Position numbers and translations under genes: made by a program. From an uncultured Phycisphaerae bacterium (lineage in GTDB: Bacteria; Planctomycetota; Phycisphaerae; UBA1845; Fen-1342), in the NCBI GenBank assembly GCA_937928595.1, contig CALGJV010000014.1, forward strand, positions 19,751 through 83,750: a stretch of DNA of 64,000 nucleotides, read 5' to 3'. Positions within the stretch are counted from its first letter, which is position 1. Every line of letters begins with the position of its first letter. Of this stretch, positions 1 to 8,087 are shown in pieces. Below the pieces are notes generated by a model. It saw nothing but the letters and a program-made list of their open reading frames with translations. It ran no database searches and was not told the DNA's origin.

Positions 1-837
1 TTCTGGCGCGTCGGCTCGCTGACCGGCGGTGTCTGGGCCGCGATTCTGCTGGGGGCCGGCTGGAACCTGGGCACACTCGCGTGGTGCATCCACCGCCTCG
101 GACGGGCCGGCGTGACCGCGTCGCTCGTTTGGCTCGTCATGGCAAGCACGCTGGCGCTCGGGGGCAACCGCCTCATCGCTCCCCCGCGTCTGGGCGAGCC
201 GGACTCCCACGCCTTTGACCTGCTGACGCAGGCCCCCCAACCGGCCGGCAGCTCGCCCGCCGGCGCCGTCGTCGCTCGGTTGCGCCGGGCGGCCGCGGAG
301 AACCCGGGCGCGGTCGCGATGCTGTTCAGCCTCGCCGCGGCCGGTCTGGTGGACCGCCAACTTCAGGCCCGTCGCGGCGCAGCTCCGCTCCGCGTCGCGC
401 AACGCTCCGGCGATGAGCCGCAATGCTCGCAGTCGACGGTCCGCTGGAGCCTGACGGGGGCGGCCGCCGTCTGTCTGGCCGCCAGCGTGTACGGGTTCTT
501 TCCGCCGCCCGCGGAGCTCCGCGATCGTTTGCGCGTGGAATGCGGCAATCTCACCGAGGCGGCCGCGACATTGGCGAGCCCCGAGCGCTCGCCCACTGAG
601 CGCAGCGCCGCCGAGATCCGAGCCCTCAACGCGCTCGACCGCATCGACGACATCCTGACCCGGTATCCGGTGTCGCGGGCCATCCGTGGGGGTCGTCCGT
701 CCGACGCGGAGCACGACGCGGCGCGGGCCCACCAGGCGTCCCGGCACATCGCGCAGCTCATCCGTCAGGAGGCGGGTGCCCCGGTCCGGACCGCGGCGCT
801 CGACCTGGCCCGACAACTCGCCCGGTTGCCGGACTGA
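1..837 (+). CDS. Membrane protein, N-terminus cut off by window edge
   Basis: The reading frame is open from the first base, so the gene begins outside the window. What remains (278 residues) has hydrophobic stretches near residues 10-30 and 37-52 and another near residues 155-170 (LTGAAAVCLAASVYGFF), separated by hydrophilic segments. The last ~100 residues are charged and helix-rich and could form a soluble domain on one side of the membrane. I do not recognise the family. A 297-bp gap follows before the phasin-like gene, so there is no evident operon link to the right. Confidence 0.6.
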   Translation, partial: FWRVGSLTGGVWAAILLGAGWNLGTLAWCIHRLGRAGVTASLVWLVMASTLALGGNRLIAPPRLGEPDSHAFDLLTQAPQPAGSSPAGAVVARLRRAAAENPGAVAMLFSLAAAGLVDRQLQARRGAAPLRVAQRSGDEPQCSQSTVRWSLTGAAAVCLAASVYGFFPPPAELRDRLRVECGNLTEAAATLASPERSPTERSAAEIRALNALDRIDDILTRYPVSRAIRGGRPSDAEHDAARAHQASRHIAQLIRQEAGAPVRTAALDLARQLARLPD

Positions 838-1134
838 CGCCGCCCGGCCGGCAGCGTTCCAGGATCCCCCAGTCCGCACTCCGCTGACGTGGGAAATCTT
901 CGGCCAAAGCCGAACGAAGCTCATACCGCTCGTCACCCGGCGTTATTCACTTCCCGGTGCGTGTAGTGTAACGCGGGTCGGGGGGGGCGATTCCGAGTCG
1001 AAATGGGCGTTGGGGCCAGGAAGAAGGGGCGGGCCCAGCTCGGCCCGCCCGCGGCGCCCGGCTGTCGCCCGGGGGCCCGCCCGGTCATAATGCCGCCGAA
1101 CCGGCCGCGGAACCCAGATCCAGGAGTCCCAGCC

Positions 1135-1443
1135 ATGCTGGACACGCTAAAACGACTTGCGCTCATCGGCCTCGGCGCTCTCTCGACCGCCGAGGAGGAG
1201 ATCGAGCACGCGCTCGCCGAGCTCCGCGGCAAGGGCGGGCTCAGCGAGGAGGAGGGCAAGAAGGTGCTCGCCGCCTGGCGGGCGCGGGTCGCGGAGAACC
1301 GCCGCGAAATCCAGGAGCTGGCCGGCAAGGCGGTGCAGGAGACCCTCAAGAAGCTCGGTGCGCCGACGCGGGCCGAGTTCGACGCCCTCGTCGCGCGGGT
1401 CGCGGCGCTCGAGAGCAAGGGCCGCAAGGGACGGGCCGGATGA
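1135..1443 (+). CDS. Small phasin-like coiled-coil protein
   Basis: This is a 102-residue, highly charged, almost wholly helical protein. It begins with a short hydrophobic segment (MLDTLKRLALIGLGALS), followed by heptad-like Glu/Lys-rich sequence and a basic tail. That layout matches the phasin-like family often encoded next to ABC1/UbiB kinases. The ATG at 1135 is preceded by CAGGAG at 1121-1126, better than any upstream start. A CATAAT box at 1086-1091 could serve as a -10. The stop overlaps the UbiB start by 4 bp (ATGA), so the two are translationally coupled. Binding of polyhydroxyalkanoate granules is not shown; a role as partner of the kinase is an inference. Confidence 0.65.
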   Translation: MLDTLKRLALIGLGALSTAEEEIEHALAELRGKGGLSEEEGKKVLAAWRARVAENRREIQELAGKAVQETLKKLGAPTRAEFDALVARVAALESKGRKGRAG

Positions 1444-3131
1444 CCGGCCTCGGTCGGCTGACGCGTGGCATCCACAACGTGCGCCGGCTGGCGGAGATCG
1501 TGCGGGTCCTGGTCCGGCACGGCCTGGGCGAAGCGGCGATCCACCTCCGGTTGCTCGACGCGGTTCCCGCCGGGCTCCTCGCCGGCCTCCACATTCGGCG
1601 CCGCGCCGCGGCGCCAACGGCCTCGCGCGGCGAGCGACTCCGCGCCGTCCTCGTGGAACTCGGCCCCACCTACGTCAAGCTCGGGCAGGTGCTCAGCACG
1701 CGCCCGGACCTGATTCCGCCGGACATCTGCGCGGACCTCGCGGCCTTGCAGGAGTCCGTGCCGCCCTTCCCCGCGAAGCAGGCGGCGGAGGTGCTCCGGG
1801 CCGAGCTGGCACGCCCCCCGGAGGAGCTCTTCGCCCACTTCGACCCGACGCCCGCAGCGGCGGCGTCCATCAGCCAGGTGCACCGCGCCACGCTCCCGGA
1901 CGGTACCGCCGTCGCGGTCAAGATTCAGCGGCCCGAGATCGCCGGCACGATCGCCGCCGACATCGAGCTGCTGGAGTCGCTGGCGGCCTGGATCGTCGAG
2001 CACGGCGTTCGCGTGCCGGGCTTCGACCCGGTCGGTGCGGTGAAGGAGTACGCCCGCTCGGTGCGCCGGGAGCTCGACTTCACGCACGAGGCTCGGGTGG
2101 CCGAGCGTTTCGCGCGCGACTTCCACGGGTGCGAGTTCGCGCACTTCCCCGTGATTCACCGCGCCCTGTGCACGCCACGCGTCCTGACGATGGAGTGGAT
2201 CGCGGGAACGTCGCTGCGGGACCTGCCGCGGCTGCGCGAGCAGGGGCACGACCTGCCGCGCATCGCGCGCCACGGCGTCGCGCTGCTCCTGCGGCAGGTG
2301 TTCGAACACGGCCTGTTCCACGCCGATCCCCACCCCGGCAACATCTTCATCCTGCCGGGCGAGGTCATCTGTCTGCTGGACTACGGCATGGTCGGTCAGC
2401 TCGTCCCCGAGGACACCGAACGCTTCGCCGAGCTGCTGGTCGCCGTCTTCCGCCAGGACGCCGCCGCCGCCACAACCGCGGTCCTCGAGCTCGCGGACAT
2501 CACCGGGCCGGTGGACCGGCGGGCGCTGGAGCGCGAGCTCCACGAGTTCATCGCGTTCGAGGCCGAACGGATCATGGCCGGCGTCGCCTTCGGCGAGGCC
2601 CTCGGACGCGTCCTGACCATCCTGCGGGAGCACGGGCTCCGTCTGCCGGCCCGCTACACGTTGCTGGTCAAGGCGCTGGCCACGATGGAGCAGGTCGCAC
2701 ACGACCTCGACCCGGCGCTCGATCTGGCCGCCCACATGCGGCCCTACATTGAGCGACTCATCCGCCGACGCTACTCCACCCGTCGCGTGCTGCGCGATCT
2801 GACGCGGACGGCGCGCGCCCTGCTCGTGCTCGGCCGCACGCTGCCGACCGACGTGCACGGGTTGCTGGCCGGGCTGGAGCGCGACGGCCTGAAGCTCGCG
2901 CTGCGCCCCCCGGATCTGCACCGCCTGACGTACGCCCGCGAGCGCTCCGCGAGCTGGATCGCGCTCGGCCTCATCATCGCCGCGCTGATCATCGGCTCGG
3001 CGCTCGTGATGCACCTGCCGATCGGGCCGACCGTGCTGGGCATTTCGCTGCCGAGCCTCGTCGGTTACATCCTGGCGACCCTGCTCGGCCTGGGCCTGCT
3101 GTTCTCGATATGGCGCGCTCGACGTTCCTAG
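1440..3131 (+). CDS. ABC1/UbiB-family atypical protein kinase-like ATPase
   Basis: The 563-residue protein has the family hallmarks in order: the KxGQ motif (KLGQ, residues 80-83), the Ala-rich nucleotide loop (AAASISQVHRA), the lysine strand (AVKIQRP), the ExD motif (RRELDFTHEA), the catalytic loop HADPHPGN and LLDYGMVGQ in place of DFG. Two C-terminal transmembrane helices (about residues 500-520 and 530-555) anchor it in the membrane. Family members support isoprenoid quinone synthesis or lipid homeostasis, acting as ATPases rather than classical kinases. It overlaps the phasin-like gene upstream by 4 bp. The exact substrate cannot be read from sequence. Confidence 0.93.
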   Translation: MTGLGRLTRGIHNVRRLAEIVRVLVRHGLGEAAIHLRLLDAVPAGLLAGLHIRRRAAAPTASRGERLRAVLVELGPTYVKLGQVLSTRPDLIPPDICADLAALQESVPPFPAKQAAEVLRAELARPPEELFAHFDPTPAAAASISQVHRATLPDGTAVAVKIQRPEIAGTIAADIELLESLAAWIVEHGVRVPGFDPVGAVKEYARSVRRELDFTHEARVAERFARDFHGCEFAHFPVIHRALCTPRVLTMEWIAGTSLRDLPRLREQGHDLPRIARHGVALLLRQVFEHGLFHADPHPGNIFILPGEVICLLDYGMVGQLVPEDTERFAELLVAVFRQDAAAATTAVLELADITGPVDRRALERELHEFIAFEAERIMAGVAFGEALGRVLTILREHGLRLPARYTLLVKALATMEQVAHDLDPALDLAAHMRPYIERLIRRRYSTRRVLRDLTRTARALLVLGRTLPTDVHGLLAGLERDGLKLALRPPDLHRLTYARERSASWIALGLIIAALIIGSALVMHLPIGPTVLGISLPSLVGYILATLLGLGLLFSIWRARRS

Positions 3132-3295
3132 AGCCGCCCCGCCGGGCCGGCCAGCCGGCTCACGCGTGGTCGCAAAAATTTCCTTGCCCGTCCCCTCACG
3201 CGGGCTACGATGCTCCCTGGTCGGTCGCGCTCGGGCCCACGCGACCGGCCCGGTGCTGGTTTTTGGCGCCCGCATTTCCGCTCTGGAGGCACATC

Positions 3296-3604
3296 ATGCG
3301 TTCCCTGGTCGTGGCAACCGTTCTGGCCGCGCTGTGCGGCAGCCTGGTGCTTGCAGCCCCGCGAAGGAAGCCGCCGACTCCCCCGCCGCTGCCCATCATC
3401 ACCGTCTGCGGCACACTGGTCGAGGGGGTCGAGTGCACGCTGCTCGCCGGCAACGACGGCGGCCTGTACATCGTGAACACCGGAGGCTACGGCGAGGGGG
3501 CGTGCATCTGCGTCACCGGCCCGTACGACCGGTTCTGCATGTCGTATTGCCAGGAAGGCAACGGCTGCATCTACAACACGACGGTCACGCTCTGTAACCC
3601 GTAG
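3296..3604 (+). CDS. Small secreted cysteine-rich protein
   Basis: This is a 102-residue protein with a clear Sec signal peptide (MRSLVVATVLAALCGSLVLA), then a Pro-rich linker and about 65 residues with at least seven cysteines (VCGTLVEGVECTLL, GACICVTG, RFCMSYCQ, NGCIYN, TLCN). They probably form disulfides in the periplasm or outside the cell. The ATG at 3296 follows CTGGAGG at 3282-3288. TACGAT at 3208-3213 could be a -10. I do not recognise the family; no enzymatic motif is visible. Signal peptide, RBS and codon use support a real gene. Confidence 0.65.
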   Translation: MRSLVVATVLAALCGSLVLAAPRRKPPTPPPLPIITVCGTLVEGVECTLLAGNDGGLYIVNTGGYGEGACICVTGPYDRFCMSYCQEGNGCIYNTTVTLCNP

Positions 3605-3617
3605 TTCGGTCGCGTGC

Positions 3618-3644
3618 GCGCTTGCGCCCCGCGGCCGCAAGCGC
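3618..3644 (+). terminator. Strong hairpin after small secreted protein
   Basis: A perfect 9-bp stem (3618-3626 with 3636-3644) with a 9-nt loop lies 14 bp after the stop codon. It has no U-tract, so it may be a weak or Rho-assisted terminator or simply a GC palindrome. Confidence 0.35.
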
Positions 3645-3773
3645 TCGGACTGCGGCCCGGTCGCGGGGCGAACGATCCGCAACCCCCCGCCGCTGGCGCC
3701 GCCAGCGCGCACCGGAGGTTTGAGAGATGGGCAGTGCCGACCTTCGCGGGCGGCGCTGCCCACGCGCGTCTCT

Positions 3774-4555
3774 CTACTTCGGCTCCAGCAAGTCCAGCTC
3801 TTCCGCGGGATAATCTGGCAGCCGCGCGTCGAGTACCAGCACCGTCCGCGCTCCGCGGCTTCCCGTGGTTCCGTACTCGCACTCCGGCACCACGAGGCAC
3901 CCCACGATCCGCTCCGCCGGCGACGCCGGCCAGCCCGTCGCATCCGCCGGGTGCGGCTTCTCCGTCAGCAGCGTGAGGAACTCCTCGAAGTATTCCCGTC
4001 GCACCAACAGCAGGTCGCGCGTCTACCTGTCCTGGGTGTACCGCAGCGCCGCGGCCGCCTCGGTGTCCCAACTCAGGCAATCGTTGAGCGTGCGGTCCTT
4101 GCCGCTCGGTTCCGCCAAGTACCGCGAACCGGCCACCGCCGGAACGTCCGCCGGCAGCACCGGGTGAAACTTATGGGGCGTGAGCGCCGGTCCCGATGCA
4201 ACGCCTCCAGACTCCCTTGCGAGAAGGACCCGCACAGGTCCTTCACGGCGTCGCTGCGCACCGCGACCAGAACGTCTTCGACGTTCGCCGCCGGGCCGCC
4301 GCGTCAGGAGGCCGGGCGGATGAGAAACGTTTCAGCCCCGGTCACGAGTCGGCCGCCGATCCTCTGCGTCTTCTCGCCGCGGTACGCCAGCTCGACCGCC
4401 TGCACGGCGCTGACTGCCTCGTACTGCGCGGCTGCCTCGCTCGCCCGATCCCCCACCGCGATCGTGCCGCCGGGGACCCAGTCGAACTCCTGCCCCCACG
4501 CGCTCCCGGACGCACCCAGCCAAGCCGCGACCGCGATCAGTCCCGCTGCACGCAT
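3774..4555 (-). pseudogene. Decayed gene for a secreted protein (two in-frame stops, one frameshift)
   Basis: The start is good: ATG at 4555 with GGAGG 8 nt upstream and a signal peptide (MRAAGLIAVAAWLGASGSAW). The frame is then interrupted by TGA at 4304-4306 and continues in the same frame (NVEDVLVAVRSDAVKDLC). It must shift between about 4190 and 4235 to keep protein-like sequence (HKFHPVLPADVPAVAGSRYL), and meets TAG at 4023-4025 before a last open stretch (REYFEEFLTLLTEKPH) ending at 3774. Three lesions in about 780 bp suggest a pseudogene; sequencing or assembly errors are the alternative. The family is not recognised. Confidence 0.6.
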
Positions 4556-4795
4556 CGCCAAGACCTCCAACCCGAGCCCTACGCCCCGAAACCCGGCGGC
4601 CGATGCGCCCGCCGCCACAAGCCGCGTCCGACGGGTCTTCAGGAAGAAGCGTCAGCGCTGCCGGTCAGGCGCTCATGCTCGGAACCGCATGCCAACCACG
4701 CGACGCCGGGCCCGTGTCGCCACAACGACCGTCAACCCGGGGCCCGACGCGCACACGCCGCGCCACAGATCGCCCGCGCCCGCGGACGTCCGCCG

Positions 4796-5926
4796 CTATT
4801 CCTCGTTGCCCATCCACTTCGACCAGAGCTTGCGGAACTCCCCGGCGCTCTCCTGCGTGACGCGCCGGAGCGGGTCGAGGATGCGCTCGCTCTCGGGATC
4901 CTGGCCCTTCACGAGCTTGTTGAGCAGGATCTCGACCGAGCGATAGCCCCAGCCGTAGCAGTCCTGCGCATAGAGCGCCTGCACGTGGCCGCTCTCGAGG
5001 TACGAGAGCTGCGCCGGCAGCGCGTCGACCGCCACCACCTTGACCGTCCCCGGCTCCCACCGCAGCGCGTTCTTCGTGAACAGCGGCCAGCCGCCGATCA
5101 TCGCCCAGCCCTGGATGCCCGGGTTCGTGCTCTGGGCGCGGTTGACGAACTCGGCCGCCTGCTCCGGCGTCTCCGGGTGGTAGATGACGCCATCCGGCAC
5201 GAGCTGCATGTCCGCATGCTTGGCGAGCTCATCCTTCACACCCTGCACGCGCCGCTGGAGGTTCGGCGCCGTCTGGTTGCCCGCCAGAATCGCGATCGCT
5301 CCCCGGCCGCCCATCGCCTCGGCCAGCTCGGCCATCACCTTCTGTCCGCACAGCTCGTCGTCCATCCCGTAGTAGCACAGCCGCTTGCTCCGCGGGGCGT
5401 CGGAGTCGAAGCACACGACCACCACGCCGAGCGCGACCGCCTTGTCGATCGCCGGGGTCACCGTGTTGGCGTCCGAACACGACACCGCGATGCCGCGCGC
5501 CCCGCCCCGGGCGAGCTGCTCGATCGCCTCGGCCTGCTTCTGCGCGTCCTCGCCCGCCGGGGTCTGCCAGTCAATCACGACCTCGACGCCGTATTGCGGA
5601 CCGAGCTTCTGCGCCGCCTCCCGTGCCCCGGTGTACGCCGCCTGGAAGACCGGATTCGACTGGCTCTTGGCGACCAGGCCGATGACCAGCCGCTCGCCCC
5701 TCGGCTGCCCGGGCGCCGGCCGCGTGTTCGCCCGGACCGTGCCGATCCGGGTCGCGCCGGCCGGCTCCGAGGCGGGGGCCGATGCTTCCGTCTCGGACTT
5801 CGATTCGACGCGCTCCGCGGCGGGAGCGGGCGGTGTGCTGGTGGACTTCTCGGGCGCCTTGGACTCGCAGGCAGTGAGTGCCGCCGCAACGACCCCCAGC
5901 AGGATCACGGACGGAATCGTGCGCAT
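4796..5926 (-). CDS. Sugar ABC-transporter type periplasmic substrate-binding lipoprotein
   Basis: The 376-residue protein has a lipoprotein signal (lipobox LTAC, Cys20), an Ala/Pro/Glu-rich linker and a ribose/galactose-type binding fold (Peripla_BP_4). Characteristic segments are LVIGLVAKSQSNPVFQAAY at the first strand, GIAVSCSDANTVTPAIDKAV and VVVVCFDSDAPRSKR. The ATG at 5926 is preceded by GAGGAG. It should bind a sugar or related small molecule in the periplasm. No permease or ATPase gene is adjacent: the divergent neighbour is rarA and the downstream neighbour is a decayed gene. It may be a solitary receptor or pair with a transporter elsewhere. Confidence 0.88.
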   Translation of the reverse strand: MRTIPSVILLGVVAAALTACESKAPEKSTSTPPAPAAERVESKSETEASAPASEPAGATRIGTVRANTRPAPGQPRGERLVIGLVAKSQSNPVFQAAYTGAREAAQKLGPQYGVEVVIDWQTPAGEDAQKQAEAIEQLARGGARGIAVSCSDANTVTPAIDKAVALGVVVVCFDSDAPRSKRLCYYGMDDELCGQKVMAELAEAMGGRGAIAILAGNQTAPNLQRRVQGVKDELAKHADMQLVPDGVIYHPETPEQAAEFVNRAQSTNPGIQGWAMIGGWPLFTKNALRWEPGTVKVVAVDALPAQLSYLESGHVQALYAQDCYGWGYRSVEILLNKLVKGQDPESERILDPLRRVTQESAGEFRKLWSKWMGNEE

Positions 5927-5962
5927 GGTCGGATCTCCTCGCAGCCGGAACGTTGTCCCTGC

Positions 5963-6011
5963 ATTGTAACTCCTCCAGGCGGCGGGCGCGACCCGCGCGG
6001 GGGCGTATACT
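5963..6011. promoter_or_regulatory. Divergent -10 elements for the binding protein and rarA
   Basis: TACAAT reads leftward at 5968-5963, about 37 nt before the lipoprotein ATG. TATACT reads rightward at 6006-6011, with only 6 nt before the rarA ATG, which would put the first transcribed base at or next to the start codon. Neither has a convincing -35. Confidence 0.4.
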
Positions 6012-6017
6012 GCCGGC

Positions 6018-7367
6018 ATGGACCTCTTCGCGGAGCAGCGGGCCGAGGCGCGGCGGCGGGTGCAGCCGCTGGCCGTCCGCCTGCGGCCGCGCTCCTTCGA
6101 CGAGTTCGTCGGCCAGGAGCACTTCGTCGGCCCCGGCCGACTGCTGCGGCGGCTGCTCGCGGCCGACCGGCTCACGAGTGCGATCCTGTGCGGCCCCGCG
6201 GGCTGCGGCAAGACGACGCTGGCCGAGATCATCGCGGCCCACACCCGGGCGGCGTTCGTCACGCTGCACGCCGCCGAAGCCGGGGTGAAAGACGTGCGGG
6301 CCGTCCTCGACGCCGCCCGGGAACGGCTTCTGTCGGGGCAGCGCACGGTTCTCTTTCTCGACGAAATCCACCGCTTCAACCGGGCGCAGCAGGACGTGCT
6401 ACTGAAGGATGTCGAAGAGGGGACGCTGATCCTGATCGGCGCGACGACGGAAAACCCGTTCTTCGCCGTCAACGGGCCGCTGCTCTCGCGCAGCCAGATC
6501 TTCGAGCTCAACGCGCTCACCCCCGAGCAGCTCGAGGTCCTGCTGCGCCGGGCGCTGGCGGACCGCGAGCGCGGCCTCGGCGCTTTGGGGGCGACGGCGG
6601 ACGACGCCGCCCTGCGCCTGATTGCCCGGAGCGCCGAGGGCGATGCCCGCCGGGCCCTGACGGCGCTCGAGGTCGCGGTGGTGTCACTCTCGGCCGAGAC
6701 CGGATCGGCCGCCGCGCCGCCGCACGTCACGGTCGAGGTCGCGGCGGAGTCCATGCAGCGGAAGGTCGTGCCCTACGATGCGACCGGCGACCTGCACTAC
6801 GACATCGCCTCGGCCTTCATCAAGAGCATGCGGGGCAGCGATCCGGACGCCGCGCTGTACTGGCTCGCCCGGATGCTGGAGGGCGGCGAGGACCCGCGGT
6901 TCATCGCCCGCCGCATCGCCATCTGCGCCTCGGAGGACGTCGGCAACGCCGATCCACAGGCGGTGATCCTGGCGGCCGCCGCGCTCCAGGTCACGCTGGC
7001 CGTCGGCGTGCCGGAATGCGAATACGCGCTGGCGCAGGCAACCACGTACGTTGCGTGCGCGCCGAAATCGAACGCCGTAACCGTCGCGATCGGAGCAGCC
7101 CGGCAGGACGTTCGCGAAGGGCTGGCCCTGCCGGTCCCCAACCACTTGCGGGACCGGAGCTACGCCGGCGCCGCCCGACTCGGCCGCGGGGCCGGCTATC
7201 AGTATCCCCACAATGACCCCGCCGGGGCCCCCGCGCAGGACTACCTCGGGGCCCTCCGCTGCTATTACAATCCGACCGAGCGAGGATTCGAGGCCCAGAT
7301 CGCCGCCACCCTGCGGCGGCTCCGAGAGGCCCGCGGCCGGCCTCCCACGGAAACCGGGACGGACTGA
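6018..7367 (+). CDS. rarA: Replication-associated recombination AAA ATPase RarA/MgsA
   Basis: This is a 449-residue AAA+ clamp-loader-like ATPase. Walker A is GPAGCGKTT (residues 59-67), Walker B LFLDEIHRF, sensor 1 LIGATTENPFF, and the family C-terminal tetramerisation region follows (DLHYDIASAFIKSMRGSDPD, IARRIAICASEDVGNADP). RarA acts at stalled replication forks. The ATG lies 6 nt after a TATACT box and lacks a Shine-Dalgarno, consistent with a leaderless mRNA. The next gene starts 3 bp after the stop. Confidence 0.95.
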   Translation: MDLFAEQRAEARRRVQPLAVRLRPRSFDEFVGQEHFVGPGRLLRRLLAADRLTSAILCGPAGCGKTTLAEIIAAHTRAAFVTLHAAEAGVKDVRAVLDAARERLLSGQRTVLFLDEIHRFNRAQQDVLLKDVEEGTLILIGATTENPFFAVNGPLLSRSQIFELNALTPEQLEVLLRRALADRERGLGALGATADDAALRLIARSAEGDARRALTALEVAVVSLSAETGSAAAPPHVTVEVAAESMQRKVVPYDATGDLHYDIASAFIKSMRGSDPDAALYWLARMLEGGEDPRFIARRIAICASEDVGNADPQAVILAAAALQVTLAVGVPECEYALAQATTYVACAPKSNAVTVAIGAARQDVREGLALPVPNHLRDRSYAGAARLGRGAGYQYPHNDPAGAPAQDYLGALRCYYNPTERGFEAQIAATLRRLREARGRPPTETGTD

Positions 7368-7369
7368 GC

Positions 7370-7951
7370 GTGCCGAAACGAGCCCTGCGACAGGAACTGC
7401 GCGCCCGGCTGCAAGCGATTCCGCCGGCCGACTGGCCCGCGCGCAGCGCCGCGGCGTGTCGGCTGCTGTGCGCGCAGCCGGAGTACCAGCGGGCGGAGAC
7501 GGTCATGCTGTTCCTGTCGACGCCGCTCGAGGTCGACACGCAGCCGATCGCGCTGCAGGCCTGGGCCGACCTGAAGCGCGTGCTCGCCCCCCGCGTGTCC
7601 TTCGACCAGCGCCGCATGCTGCCGATCGAGATCCATTCGCTGTCGAGCGGCGTCGAAGAGGGGTACATGGGCATCCGGGAGCCGGCCGAGGGCATGCCGG
7701 TGCCGGTCTCCGACATCGACCTCGTGGTCGTACCCGGGCTGGCGTTCGACCTGAACGGGAACCGGCTGGGCCGCGGACGGGGGTTTTACGACCGGTTTCT
7801 CTCACACCCCGACTTCCGCGGCGTCTCATGTGCGCTGGCCCTCGAGGAGCAGATTGTCGACGCGATTCCCACCGGCCCCGCCGACGTCCGCATTCACATG
7901 CTCGTCACCGACCGGGCCGTGCACCGCTTCGCGCCGTCCAGCCCCGGATGA
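7370..7951 (+). CDS. 5-formyltetrahydrofolate cyclo-ligase
   Basis: The 193-residue protein matches the MTHFS/YgfA family: an N-terminal Lys/Arg helix (KRALRQELRARL), VMLFLSTPLEVDTQPI, and the C-terminal nucleotide-binding signature VVPGLAFDLNGNRLGRGRGFYDRFL. It converts 5-formyl-THF to 5,10-methenyl-THF with ATP, returning folate to one-carbon metabolism. The GTG start is 3 bp after the rarA stop, so they are co-transcribed. Length is typical. Confidence 0.93.
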   Translation: MPKRALRQELRARLQAIPPADWPARSAAACRLLCAQPEYQRAETVMLFLSTPLEVDTQPIALQAWADLKRVLAPRVSFDQRRMLPIEIHSLSSGVEEGYMGIREPAEGMPVPVSDIDLVVVPGLAFDLNGNRLGRGRGFYDRFLSHPDFRGVSCALALEEQIVDAIPTGPADVRIHMLVTDRAVHRFAPSSPG

Positions 7952-8087
7952 GCGCGCCTCGCCGGCGGGGAAGCGCCCGCGCGTGCGGAAACGGGCACGC
8001 TCCCCTACCATGACGGGGGAGATCGTTCCGGATCGGGCGGGCCGCGGCCGTGGCGGTCGGGCCCGCCCGGGGCCGCAGTGAGCCGGC

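Noticed and set aside
933..3275. Long antisense frame opposite UbiB
   Set aside because: Shadow of GC-rich codon bias. The opposite strand encodes full UbiB motifs, while this frame gives Arg/Gln-rich, low-complexity sequence. The same reasoning removes long antisense frames opposite nadB, GT39, the redox operon and priA.
4304..4306. In-frame TGA as a selenocysteine codon
   Set aside because: The genome has SelB, but the gene also has an in-frame TAG and a frameshift, and no SECIS-like hairpin follows the TGA.
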